From: Agromyces soli
Lineage (GTDB): Bacteria > Actinomycetota > Actinomycetes > Actinomycetales > Microbacteriaceae
Direction: 5' to 3'
Assembly (NCBI RefSeq): GCF_022811605.1
Contig: NZ_CP094533.1
Location: forward strand, 1,550,001 to 1,614,000
Length of the DNA stretch: 64,000 bases
Shown: positions 49,051-56,866 of the stretch, one piece after another
How the letters are laid out: each line of letters starts with the position of its first letter
How positions within the stretch are numbered: the stretch's first letter is position 1
Program-made: the position numbers and the translations under genes
The notes under the pieces: model-generated
Databases searched by the model: none
What the model was told of the DNA's origin: nothing
What the model saw: only the letters and a program-made list of their open reading frames with translations

Positions 49051-49128
49051 CCGGCGGGGCAGGCCGGCGGGGCAGGCCGGCGGGGCAGGCCGGCGGGGCA
49101 GGCCGGCGGGGCAGGCCGGCGGGGCAGG
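49051..49128. repeat. six tandem copies of a 13-bp unit
   Basis: CCGGCGGGGCAGG is repeated six times without change, followed by the start of a seventh. The 13-base period shifts the reading frame at each copy, so it is not a coding repeat. It lies three bases after the 22-bp hairpin and 17 bases before the paaR stop. Confidence 0.92.
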
Positions 49129-49145
49129 CCGGCCGCGCCCCGGGC

Positions 49146-49802
49146 TCAGCCGAGCAGTTCCTCGACGCGGTTCGAGGTGGGCATGCGCAGGCCGTCGAGG
49201 GCGATCGCGATGACGTCGTCCGCGAGGCCGTCGGCGTTCTCGCGGCCGCCGGGCCGGTACCACTCGACGATCGAGTTGATCATGCCGAACGCGAGCCGCG
49301 AGACGACGCTCGCGTCGATGTCGCTGCGCAGCGACCCCTCGCGCTGGGCTTCGGCGACGAGCGCCGTCACCCGCTTGTCGAAGTCGCGGCGGCGCGCGAG
49401 CGCACGGCGCTCGACCTCGGTGTTGCCGCGCACCCGCAGCAGCAGCGTCACCGACGGCAGCTGCTCGACGAGCACGTGCACGGCGCCGCGCAGCACCCGG
49501 TCGAGCCGGTCCGCGGCCCGGTCGGCCGTAGTCCCCTCGACCAGCTCCGGGTGGGCCGCGTCGGCGACGACCGCCTCGAGTCCGCTGAGCGCCGTGTCGA
49601 GCGCCTGCTCGAGGATCTCGTCCTTCGAGGCGAAGTGGTGGTAGATCGCCGACTTCGAGAGTCCGAGCCGTTCGGCCAGCACGCCCATCGAGGTGGCGTC
49701 GTAGCCGTACTCGTTGAACGCGGCGACGGCGACGTCGAGGATGCCCTGCCGGTCGTACCCCGGGCGTCCACGACGCATGCTCTGGTTCTCGGTCATCGGC
49801 AT
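49146..49802 (-). CDS. paaR: TetR-family regulator, PaaR type
   Basis: 218 residues. N-terminal HTH: RQGILDVAVAAFNEYGYDATSMGVLAERLGLSKSAIYHHFASKDEIL in three helices. The C-terminal ligand domain (RGNTEVERRALARRRDFDKRVTAL, GMINSIVEWYRPGG) resembles PaaR of actinobacteria, which releases its operators when phenylacetyl-CoA is present. It is on the same strand as paaK and paaI, 219 bases downstream of paaK, and three PaaR-type boxes occur in the window. GAGAGA precedes ATG 49802. Confidence 0.88.
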   Translation of the reverse strand: MPMTENQSMRRGRPGYDRQGILDVAVAAFNEYGYDATSMGVLAERLGLSKSAIYHHFASKDEILEQALDTALSGLEAVVADAAHPELVEGTTADRAADRLDRVLRGAVHVLVEQLPSVTLLLRVRGNTEVERRALARRRDFDKRVTALVAEAQREGSLRSDIDASVVSRLAFGMINSIVEWYRPGGRENADGLADDVIAIALDGLRMPTSNRVEELLG

Positions 49803-49833
49803 CAGTCTCTCACTCGCGTTGCCCGGTGCGTCT

Positions 49834-50013
49834 GCGCCACTTCGGCGTCCACGCGCCAGCAGAAGTGGCGCGTGGCGGCGGAAGTGGCGCGTGCGCCCCC
49901 GGACGGGCCCCGGCTGGGCCCCGAGCGGGCCCCGGCCCGCGGATCCAGATGCGGATGCGGGTCGCCGCGGCATCCGCGCCCGGGCCGCCGCGGCATCCGC
50001 GCCCGCCGCCGGT
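49834..50013. repeat. repeat-rich spacer between paaK and paaR
   Basis: The first part is copy 2 of the nested element: GCGCCACTTC (49834-49843) with two inverted GAAGTGGCGC copies (49862-49871 and 49881-49890). Then come three GGGCCCCG blocks and a direct duplication containing GCCGCGGCATCCGCGCCCG. No gene is supported in this 219-base gap. Confidence 0.65.
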
Positions 50014-50021
50014 GCCCATGC

Positions 50022-51359
50022 TCAGCGCAGGTCGTAGACCCGCCGGTACTTGCCCTCGCTGCGGGGCAGCGCGCCCGGCTCCTCGAGCCGCACGGCGACG
50101 GTCGAGCCGACGTGCACCTTGATCCGCTCGGCGAGCACGACCGCCGCCGCCTCGCACGTCTCGACGGACAGCGCGGGGTGCCGTTCGATGCGCACGGTCA
50201 GCGAGTCCATGCGCCCCTCCTTGGTGAGCTCGAGCACGAAGTGCGGCGTGAGCTGCTCGATGCCGAGCACGAGCTCCTCGATCTGGGTCGGGAACAGGTT
50301 CACCCCGCGCAGGATGATCATGTCGTCGTTGCGGCCGGTGATCTTCTCCATCCGCCGCATGCCGGGACGCGCGGTGCCGGGCAGCAGCCGGGTGAGGTCG
50401 CGCGTGCGGTAGCGGATGACGGGGAACGCCTCCTTCGTGAGCGAGGTGAACACCAGCTCGCCGCGCTCGCCGTCGGGCAGCACCGCGCCCGTGTCCCCGT
50501 CGATGATCTCGGGCAGGAAGTGGTCCTCCCAGAGGTGGGGGCCGTCCTTCGTCTCGAGGCACTCGTTGCCGACGCCGGGCCCCATCACCTCGCTGAGCCC
50601 GTAGATGTCGAGGGCGTCGAGGCCGAGGCGCTGCTCGAGCTCGTGCCGCATCTCGTTCGTCCACGGCTCGGCGCCGAGCACGGCGACCTTGAGCGAGGTT
50701 TCGCGCGGATCGATGCCCTGCTCGGCCATGCAGTCGGCGATGGTGAGCAGGTAGCTCGGCGTGCAGAGGATGGCGTCGGGCTCGAAGTCCATGATGAGCT
50801 GCACCTGGCGTGCGGTCTGCCCGCCCGACATCGGGATGACGGTCGCGCCGAGCGCCTCGATGCCGGCGTGCGCGCCGAGCCCGCCGGTGAACAGGCCGTA
50901 GCCGTAGGCGTTGTGCACCTTCATGCCGGGGCGGATGCCGCTCGCCCGCAGCGAGCGGGCGACGAGCGAGCCCCACCGCTCGAGGTCGCCCCTCGTGTAG
51001 CCGACCACGGTGGGCCGCCCCGTGGTGCCGCTGGAGGCGTGGATGCGGGCGACCTCGGCCATCGGCACCGCGAACATGCCGAAGGGGTAGGTCTCGCGCA
51101 GATCGGCCTTCGTGGTGAACGGCAGGCGGGCGACGTCGGCGAGCGTGCGGATGTCGCGCGGGTGCACGCCGGCCTCGTCGAACTTGCGCGTGTAGAGCGG
51201 CACCCGCTCGTACGCCTGCGCGACGGTGCGCTGCAGGCGTTCGAGCTGCAGGGCCTCGATGCCGGGGCGGTCGAGCCGCTCCTCGGGGTCGAGCTCGACC
51301 GCGCCGGGGGCGTGCAGCCCGGAGACGGAGGCGGGGCGGGGGATGGTCGTCGTCGACAC
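50022..51359 (-). CDS. paaK: phenylacetate-CoA ligase
   Basis: 445 residues from GTG 51359 with AGGAG upstream. AMP-forming ligase motifs: the P loop HASSGTTGRPTVVGYT, the LGAEPWTNEMR strand, DIYGLSEVMGPGVG, YRTRDLTRLLPG and the hinge GRNDDMIILRGVNLFP, followed by the C-terminal ACT-like domain of the PaaK family. It activates phenylacetate to phenylacetyl-CoA with ATP, the entry step, and makes the effector that PaaR senses. Co-directional with paaI upstream and paaR downstream. Confidence 0.96.
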   Translation of the reverse strand: MSTTTIPRPASVSGLHAPGAVELDPEERLDRPGIEALQLERLQRTVAQAYERVPLYTRKFDEAGVHPRDIRTLADVARLPFTTKADLRETYPFGMFAVPMAEVARIHASSGTTGRPTVVGYTRGDLERWGSLVARSLRASGIRPGMKVHNAYGYGLFTGGLGAHAGIEALGATVIPMSGGQTARQVQLIMDFEPDAILCTPSYLLTIADCMAEQGIDPRETSLKVAVLGAEPWTNEMRHELEQRLGLDALDIYGLSEVMGPGVGNECLETKDGPHLWEDHFLPEIIDGDTGAVLPDGERGELVFTSLTKEAFPVIRYRTRDLTRLLPGTARPGMRRMEKITGRNDDMIILRGVNLFPTQIEELVLGIEQLTPHFVLELTKEGRMDSLTVRIERHPALSVETCEAAAVVLAERIKVHVGSTVAVRLEEPGALPRSEGKYRRVYDLR

Positions 51360-51400
51360 TGGTGGCTCCTGGAGGTGGACGGGGCTGCGAACGGCCGGGC

Positions 51401-51817
51401 TCAGAAGGTGCGGTTGGTGGAGATCGATCGTCCGCGGAACTCGGCGACCGCCTCGCCGCGCTCGTCGACGACGGAGACGTCGTAGAGGCCGGTGCGGCCC
51501 GAGCGGGTGCGGCGCACGGCGGTCGCGGTGAGCGTCTGGCCGGGCACCGTGGACTTCAGGAAGGCGATGTCGGCGCCGGCCGCGACGGTGACCCGCTCGT
51601 CCTCGTTGCAGGAGATCGCGAAGGCCGTGTCGGCGAGGGCGAACACGATGCCGCCGTGCGTGATACCGAAGCCGTTGGTCATCTCCTCGCGCACGACCAT
51701 GCTGACGACGGCGTGGCCGGGGTCGTCGCGCTCGACGACGAGGCCGAGCCAGGCGGCCGCACGGTCGCGTTGCATCATCTCGCGGTTGAGCGCGGGCTCG
51801 GTCGCGGCATCCGTCAT
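51401..51817 (-). CDS. paaI: hydroxyphenylacetyl-CoA thioesterase
   Basis: 138 residues, hot-dog fold. MTNGFGITHGGIVFALADTAFAISCNE is the PaaI signature with the catalytic Asp in ALADTAF and the HGG turn. PaaI releases CoA from ring-hydroxylated phenylacetyl-CoA dead-end products. It is first in the leftward paaI-paaK-paaR group, opposite paaABCDE, and shares the PaaR box at 51875. Confidence 0.93.
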   Translation of the reverse strand: MTDAATEPALNREMMQRDRAAAWLGLVVERDDPGHAVVSMVVREEMTNGFGITHGGIVFALADTAFAISCNEDERVTVAAGADIAFLKSTVPGQTLTATAVRRTRSGRTGLYDVSVVDERGEAVAEFRGRSISTNRTF

Positions 51818-51874
51818 CTGGCACTCCTCGTCGAGTTCAGCACGCCGTTGCTGCGGCGTCTGGATCGACTATAT

Positions 51875-51896
51875 ACTAACTGAACGATCGGTTGGT
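51875..51896. promoter_or_regulatory. PaaR-type operator between paaI and paaA
   Basis: ACTAACTGAACGATCGGTTGGT agrees with ACTNACCG-6-CGGTNAGT except for two bases. It overlaps TATA-like sequences in both directions (TATAGT on the minus strand at 51873-51868, TAATAT on the plus strand at 51896-51901), so binding would block both divergent promoters. Confidence 0.8.
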
Positions 51897-51973
51897 AATA
51901 TCGGATGCCACGAGCGCCCGCGCTCGCCACGGCCATCCTTCCCCGGCCGCCCGCAGAGACACAGGAGTCGACG

Positions 51974-52981
51974 ATGACCGCACCAGCAGAGCTGCGCCGA
52001 GCGAGCGAACCGGCCGAGCCCACGGCCGACGAGCTCGCCGGCCAGGCCGCCTTCGACGAGCTCATCGCCGCCGACTCCCGCATCGAGCCCCGCGACTGGA
52101 TGCCCGAGGCGTACCGCAAGACCCTCATCCGCCAGATCAGCCAGCATGCGCACTCCGAGATCATCGGCATGCAGCCCGAGTCGAACTGGATCAGCCGGGC
52201 GCCGAGCCTCAAGCGCAAGGCGATCCTGATGGCCAAGGTGCAGGACGAGGCGGGCCACGGCCTCTACCTCTACTCCGCCGCGCAGACCCTCGGCATCGGC
52301 CGCGAGGAGATGATGCGCCAGCTCATCGAGGGCCGCGCCCGCTACTCCTCGATCTTCAACTACCCGACGCCCACCTGGGCCGACATGGGCGCCATCGGCT
52401 GGCTCGTCGACGGCGCCGCGATCTGCAACCAGGTGCCGCTCTGCCGCGCCTCCTACGGCCCGTACGGCCGGGCGATGGTGCGCATCTGCAAGGAGGAGTC
52501 GTTCCACCAGCGGCAGGGCTTCGAGATCCTGCTCGAGCTCATGCAGGGCACCGAGGCGCAGCGGCGGATGGCGCAGGACGCCGTGAACCGCTGGTACTGG
52601 CCGAGCCTCATGATGTTCGGGCCGCCCGACGACGAGTCGCCGAACTCGGCGCAGTCGATGGCGTGGAACATCAAGCGCTTCTCCAACGACGAGCTGCGCC
52701 AGCGCTTCGTCGGCATGCTCGTGCCGCAGGCCGAGGTGCTCGGCGTGACCCTGCCCGACCCGGAACTGGCGTGGAACGAGGAGCGCCAGGCCTACGACAT
52801 GAGCGAGATCGACTGGACCGAGTTCCACGAGGTGCTCGCCGGTCGCGGCCCCGCGAACGCCGAGCGGCTGCGCCGCCGCCGCGAGGCGCACGAGGCGGGC
52901 GCGTGGGTGCGCGAGGCCGCAGCCGAGTACGCGCGCAAGCAGGCGGACCGCGCCGCCGAGCTCGCCGGGGCGGTGGCGTGA
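51974..52981 (+). CDS. paaA: 1,2-phenylacetyl-CoA epoxidase, catalytic subunit
   Basis: 335 residues. Ferritin-like di-iron ligands lie in [20 protein letters not shown] and [16 protein letters not shown], the two ExxH motifs of the bacterial multicomponent epoxidase. The [29 protein letters not shown] segment is highly conserved in PaaA. With PaaB, C, D and E it converts phenylacetyl-CoA to its 1,2-epoxide using O2 and NADPH. First gene of the operon; PaaR box about 80 bases upstream; stop overlaps the paaB start by one base (TGATG). Confidence 0.97.
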   Translation: MTAPAELRRASEPAEPTADELAGQAAFDELIAADSRIEPRDWMPEAYRKTLIRQISQHAHSEIIGMQPESNWISRAPSLKRKAILMAKVQDEAGHGLYLYSAAQTLGIGREEMMRQLIEGRARYSSIFNYPTPTWADMGAIGWLVDGAAICNQVPLCRASYGPYGRAMVRICKEESFHQRQGFEILLELMQGTEAQRRMAQDAVNRWYWPSLMMFGPPDDESPNSAQSMAWNIKRFSNDELRQRFVGMLVPQAEVLGVTLPDPELAWNEERQAYDMSEIDWTEFHEVLAGRGPANAERLRRRREAHEAGAWVREAAAEYARKQADRAAELAGAVA

Positions 52982-53322
52982 TGTCGACGCCGGGCGCTTC
53001 GACGGGCGCAGCGGACCAGGCGGGCGCTTCGACGGGCGCAGCGGACCAGTGGCCGCTCTGGGAGGTCTTCGTCCGTGCCGGCCGCGGGCTCAGCCACGTG
53101 CACGTCGGCTCGCTGCACGCGCCCGACGCCGAGCTCGCCGTGCGCAACGCGCGCGACCTCTACACCCGCCGCGGCGAGGGCGTCTCGATCTGGGTCGTGC
53201 CCGCCGACGCCGTCACGACCAGCGACCCCGACGCGAAGGGCGCCTTCTTCGAGAGCCCCGCGGGCAAGAACTACCGGCACGCCGTCTACTACACGAAGAG
53301 CGAGGGGGTGAAGCACCTGTGA
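52981..53322 (+). CDS. paaB: 1,2-phenylacetyl-CoA epoxidase subunit B, with repeat-encoded N terminus
   Basis: 113 residues; typical PaaB is about 95. From WPLWEVFVRAGRGLSHVHVGSLHAPDAELA in parts to GKNYRHAVYYTKSEGVKHL it matches PaaB. The first 23 residues are extra: two copies of GASTGAADQ encoded by a 30-base tandem repeat that is a variant of the interspersed palindrome elsewhere in the window. PaaB bridges PaaA and PaaC in the epoxidase. The start is fixed by the TGATG overlap with paaA and no later ATG or GTG precedes the conserved part closely. Confidence 0.94.
   Translation: MSTPGASTGAADQAGASTGAADQWPLWEVFVRAGRGLSHVHVGSLHAPDAELAVRNARDLYTRRGEGVSIWVVPADAVTTSDPDAKGAFFESPAGKNYRHAVYYTKSEGVKHL
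52991..53050 (+). repeat. in-frame tandem duplication of a 30-bp repeat unit within paaB
   Basis: CGGGCGCTTCGACGGGCGCA followed by GCGGACCAGG occurs twice in a row (52991-53020, 53021-53050; 29 of 30 identical). The unit differs by two bases from the inverse of the interspersed repeat GGTTCGCTGAGCCCGTCGAAGCG. Being 30 bases it keeps the reading frame. Confidence 0.85.
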
Positions 53323-54188
53323 CCCGCCCAACGCCCGACGCGCACGGCGAGGTCTCGGTCGACCGGCTCGCGCTCGCCGAGGAGCTCGCCGGCACCGGCT
53401 CGGCCTCCGGGCCCGGTGAGGGGGCCCGAATCGCCCCGCCCGAGACGGCCGAGTACGCGCTCCGTCTCGGCGACGACGCCCTCGTGCTCGCGCAGCGGCT
53501 CGGCGACTGGATCACCCGCGCCCCCGAGCTCGAGGAGGACGTCGCGCTCGGCAACATCGCGCTCGACCTGATCGGGCACGCCCGCTCGCTGCTGCACTAC
53601 GCCGGCAGCGCGACGGGCCGCAGCGAAGACGAGCTCGCCTACTGGCGCGACGAGCCCGAGTGGCGCAACGCCTGGCTGTTCGAGCAGCCGAACGGCGACT
53701 TCGCGTGCACGATCGCCAGGCAGCTGCTCGCCTCGTGCTACTGGTTCGAGCTGAACACGGCGCTCTCGGCATCCACGGATCCGATCCTCGCCGCCGTCGG
53801 CGCGAAGGCCGTCAAGGAGGTCGACTACCACCGCGACCACGCCGCGCAGTGGACGCTGCGGCTCGCGGGCGGCACCGAGGAGTCGCGGCGCCGCATGATC
53901 CAGGGTGTGGCCGACGTCTGGCCCTACCTCGACGAGCTGTTCGAAGACGACGAGCTCGTCACCCGGCTCGCCGCGGACGGCGTCGCGGTGCTGCCCTCCT
54001 CGCTGCGGGCCGGAACGGAGGCGGCGATCGCGCAGGTCTTCGCCGAGGCGGAGCTCGAGCCCCCTGCCGGGCGCACCGCGTTCACCGCCTCGGGCGGCGG
54101 CCGCCGGGGCAAGCACACCGAGCACCTCGGTCCGCTCCTCGCCGAGCTGCAGGTGCTCGCCCGCCAGCACCCGGGAGCATCGTGGTGA
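53319..54188 (+). CDS. paaC: 1,2-phenylacetyl-CoA epoxidase, structural subunit C
   Basis: 289 residues from GTG 53319 (GTGA overlap with paaB). Ferritin-like fold without a complete iron site: LGDDALVLAQRLGDWITRAPELEEDVALGNIALDLIGHARSLL in succession, then EWRNAWLFEQPNGDFACTI and VKEVDYHRDHAAQWTLRLAGGTEES. PaaC pairs with PaaA as the non-catalytic partner. The first 50 residues include a Gly/Ser-rich extension before PPETAEYALRLGD, which is longer than in E. coli. Confidence 0.96.
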   Translation: MTRPTPDAHGEVSVDRLALAEELAGTGSASGPGEGARIAPPETAEYALRLGDDALVLAQRLGDWITRAPELEEDVALGNIALDLIGHARSLLHYAGSATGRSEDELAYWRDEPEWRNAWLFEQPNGDFACTIARQLLASCYWFELNTALSASTDPILAAVGAKAVKEVDYHRDHAAQWTLRLAGGTEESRRRMIQGVADVWPYLDELFEDDELVTRLAADGVAVLPSSLRAGTEAAIAQVFAEAELEPPAGRTAFTASGGGRRGKHTEHLGPLLAELQVLARQHPGASW

Positions 54189-54790
54189 CCGCGGCTCGGG
54201 GCGCCGCCCCCCACCTCGACTTGCCCGACTTGCCCGACTTTCATGAAAGTCCGGCAAGTCGAGGGGGTGCGGAGGCCGTCGCGCGGCCGGTGCCGAGCGA
54301 CCCGGCGGCGCGCCGGGCGTGGGACGTCGCCGCGACCGTCACCGACCCCGAGATCCCGGTGCTCACGATCGAAGACCTCGGCGTGCTGCGCTCGGTCGAG
54401 CTCGCCGCGGACGGCGCGGTCGAGGTGCGGCTCACCCCCACCTACAGCGGATGCCCCGCCCTCGACGCGATGCGCGACGACGTGCTGCTCGCCCTGACCG
54501 CGGCGGGCTACGCCGAGGTGCGCGTCGAGCTCGTGCTCGCCCCGGCCTGGACCACCGACTGGATGAGCGACGCCGGACGGGCGAAGCTGCGCCGCTACGG
54601 CATCCAGGCCCCCTCCGGCCGCGCCGCCGCGCGCGACGCCGGACCGGTGCGGCTCGCCCTCGCCGTGAAGTGCCCCCGCTGCGACTCGCTGCACACCCGC
54701 GAGCTCGCCCGCTTCGGCTCGACCTCGTGCAAGGCGCTCTACGAGTGCCTGGACTGCCTCGAGCCCTTCGACTACTTCAAGGTGCTCTGA
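54185..54790 (+). CDS. paaD: PaaD, epoxidase maturation protein, with repeat-encoded N terminus
   Basis: 201 residues from GTG 54185 (GTGA overlap with paaC); typical PaaD is about 165. The conserved part begins near AWDVAATVTDPEIPVLTIEDLGVLR (MIP18/DUF59 domain, TDPEIP signature, YSGCPA Cys) and ends with a zinc-finger-like KCPRCDSLHT and SCKALYECLDCLEPF. Residues 11-27 (DLPDLPDFHESPASR region) are encoded by the palindrome at 54215-54263. PaaD is needed for maturation of the iron site of the epoxidase. Confidence 0.93.
   Translation: MTAARGAAPHLDLPDLPDFHESPASRGGAEAVARPVPSDPAARRAWDVAATVTDPEIPVLTIEDLGVLRSVELAADGAVEVRLTPTYSGCPALDAMRDDVLLALTAAGYAEVRVELVLAPAWTTDWMSDAGRAKLRRYGIQAPSGRAAARDAGPVRLALAVKCPRCDSLHTRELARFGSTSCKALYECLDCLEPFDYFKVL
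54215..54263. repeat. palindromic element inside the paaD reading frame
   Basis: The outer arms CTCGACTTGCC (54215-54225) and GGCAAGTCGAG (54253-54263) enclose a duplicated TTGCCCGAC and the centre TTTCATGAAAGT. It is the same element as the 38-bp palindrome at 40891-40928, with one mismatch and one nine-base duplication. It adds in-frame codons near the start of paaD without a stop. Confidence 0.85.
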
Positions 54791-56013
54791 TGGCCGCGCG
54801 CAACCTCGGATCGACGACCCGGGCGGCCGAGTCGCACGCGGGCGGCGACGTCGCAACCGCGTCGGCGCTGCTGCGCTCGGCCGTCGGCGGCGAGGCGCCG
54901 ACGAAGCGCCCGCGCGCCCGATTCCACCGCCTCACGGTCGCCGAGGTGCGCCGGCTCACGGCGGATGCCGTCGAGGTGACCTTCGCGGTGCCCGCCGAGC
55001 TCGCCGCCGAGTACGACTACCTCCCCGGCCAGTACGTCGCGCTCCGGAAGGAGCTCGACGGCTACGAGCGCCGCCGCAGCTACTCGCTGTGCCGCCCGCC
55101 GGAGCCCGCGGCCGACGGGCTCGGCACCAGCATCTCGGTGGCGATCAAGCGCGACCTCGGCGGCATCTTCTCGAGCTGGGCGACCACCGAGCTCGCGGCG
55201 GGCGACGAGCTCGACGTGATGAGCCCGCAGGGCACGTTCACCTCGACGCTCGCCGAGCTCGACGGCAAGCACATCGTCGGCATCGCCGCGGGCAGCGGCA
55301 TCACCCCGCTGATGGCGCTCGCGCACGCCGTGCTCGCGCGCTCGGCCGACGCCACGTTCGAGCTCGTCTACACGAACCGCTCGACGCTCGACGTGATGTT
55401 CCTCGAGGAGCTCGCCGAGCTGAAGGACCGCTACCCGGCGCGTCTCGCGCTGCACCACGTGCTCTCCCGCGAGCAGCGCACCGCGCCCCTGCTCTCCGGC
55501 CGCATCGACGCCGAGAAGCTCGACGCGATGCTCGAGCACCTGATCCGGCCGGAGACGGTCGACGAGTGGTTCCTCTGCGGGCCGCTCGAGCTCGTGCAGC
55601 TCGCGCGGGACGCGCTCGAGGCCAAGGGCGTGCCGGCGGCGCGCGTGCGCTACGAGCTGTTCACGACCGACGCCGACCGCGGGGCGGAGCCGCGCAGCGG
55701 GCGACCGGTCGAGATCCTCGCGGGCGAGCAGACGGTCACGATCGAGTTCACCCTCGACGGGCAGTCGTCGACGGTCGAGAGCCCGGTCGCCGCGAACGAG
55801 AGCATCTTGAACGCGGCGCTTCGGGTGCGGCCGGACGTGCCCTTCGCGTGCGCGGGCGGCGTCTGCGGCACGTGCCGTGCCCGGGTGATCGACGGCAGCG
55901 TGCAGATGACCGAGAACTACGCGCTCGAGCCCGACGAGCTCGAGCGCGGCTACGTGCTCACGTGCCAGTCGCACGTGAAGGGCGAGCGGGTGACGGTGGA
56001 CTATGACGTGTGA
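54790..56013 (+). CDS. paaE: 1,2-phenylacetyl-CoA epoxidase reductase subunit
   Basis: 407 residues. FAD domain with YLPGQYVALR and RRSYSLCRPP, NADPH domain with GIAAGSGITPLMALAHAVL and EWFLCGPLELV, and a C-terminal plant-type 2Fe-2S domain with CAGGVCGTCRARV and TCQSH (first Cys near residue 354). It passes electrons from NADPH to PaaA. TGATG overlap with paaD. A 40-residue extension precedes the flavin domain; it is Ala/Ser-rich and without recognised role. Confidence 0.96.
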   Translation: MAARNLGSTTRAAESHAGGDVATASALLRSAVGGEAPTKRPRARFHRLTVAEVRRLTADAVEVTFAVPAELAAEYDYLPGQYVALRKELDGYERRRSYSLCRPPEPAADGLGTSISVAIKRDLGGIFSSWATTELAAGDELDVMSPQGTFTSTLAELDGKHIVGIAAGSGITPLMALAHAVLARSADATFELVYTNRSTLDVMFLEELAELKDRYPARLALHHVLSREQRTAPLLSGRIDAEKLDAMLEHLIRPETVDEWFLCGPLELVQLARDALEAKGVPAARVRYELFTTDADRGAEPRSGRPVEILAGEQTVTIEFTLDGQSSTVESPVAANESILNAALRVRPDVPFACAGGVCGTCRARVIDGSVQMTENYALEPDELERGYVLTCQSHVKGERVTVDYDV

Positions 56014-56055
56014 GTCGGCGCCCGCGGTGCGCCGACCGGTGAAGGGGGAGCCGAG

Positions 56056-56841
56056 ATGATCCGCTTCGAGGTCGACGGCGGGGTGGCCGAGCTCGTGCTC
56101 GACGCACCCGACAAGCTGAACGCGCTCGACGAGGGCGCGCTGGGCGAGCTCGCCGCGGCCCTCGCCGAGGCCGAGCAGCTCGCCGACGCGGGCGAGCTGC
56201 GGGCGCTCGTGCTGCGCGGCGAGGGACGGGCGTTCTGCGCCGGGCGCGACATCTCCCGCGTCGACCCCCGCGAGGACGACGTCGAGGGCTACCTCGGCGG
56301 GCTCGTCGAGCCACTGCTGCAGCGCCTCGCCGGGCTGCCCGTGCCGACGTTCGCCGTCGCGCACGGCGCGTGCCTCGGCGTCGGGCTGGGCCTGCTGATC
56401 GCGAGCGACGTCGTCTACGTCGCCGACACCGCGAAGATCGGCTCGCCGTTCGCGGCGCTCGGCGCGACCCTCGACTCCGGCGGGCACGCGCTGTTCTTCG
56501 AGCGGCTCGGCGCGCACCGCACCATGGACCTCATCGTCACCGGCCGCCTGATGACGGGGGAGGAAGCGGTCGCCGCCGGCCTCTTCTCACGGGTGTTCCC
56601 GGCCGAGGAGGTGCTGGGTGCGACCCGCGAGGCCGCCCGTGCCGCGGCATCCGGGGCGACCCTCGCCTTCGTCGCGTCGAAGCGGCTCATCGCCGCCCTC
56701 CGTGACGAGCGGCTCGGGCTGTGGGCCTCGATGGCCGAGGAGAACCGGGCGCAGGCCGCGCTCTGCGACACCGCCGACTACCGGGAGGGCTTCGCGGCGT
56801 TCCAGCAGAAGCGCCGCCCGGGGTTCACCGGCCGCGCCTGA
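56056..56841 (+). CDS. paaG: enoyl-CoA isomerase/hydratase, PaaG type
   Basis: 261 residues, crotonase fold, GGGGGAG before the ATG. Oxyanion-hole segments FCAGRDIS and GACLGVGLG are present. Instead of the two catalytic Glu of hydratases, the second site is TLDSGGHALFF with Asp, as in the ring isomerase PaaG (Asp in the equivalent PDCGG). PaaG turns 1,2-epoxyphenylacetyl-CoA into oxepin-CoA, and the gene directly follows the epoxidase operon by 42 bases, which supports this role over general hydratase activity. Confidence 0.83.
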   Translation: MIRFEVDGGVAELVLDAPDKLNALDEGALGELAAALAEAEQLADAGELRALVLRGEGRAFCAGRDISRVDPREDDVEGYLGGLVEPLLQRLAGLPVPTFAVAHGACLGVGLGLLIASDVVYVADTAKIGSPFAALGATLDSGGHALFFERLGAHRTMDLIVTGRLMTGEEAVAAGLFSRVFPAEEVLGATREAARAAASGATLAFVASKRLIAALRDERLGLWASMAEENRAQAALCDTADYREGFAAFQQKRRPGFTGRA

Positions 56842-56866
56842 CGACCGCCCCGCCCGCCCCGCCGGG

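Noticed and set aside
49051-49128. CRISPR-like array
   Set aside because: The 13-bp units are directly adjacent with no spacers, so this is a simple tandem repeat. No cas genes are present.
48898-49644. Plus-strand open frame across the hairpin, 13-bp repeats and paaR
   Set aside because: It reads through repeats as AGQAGGAGRRGRP-like noise and then antisense to paaR. No ribosome site or domain.
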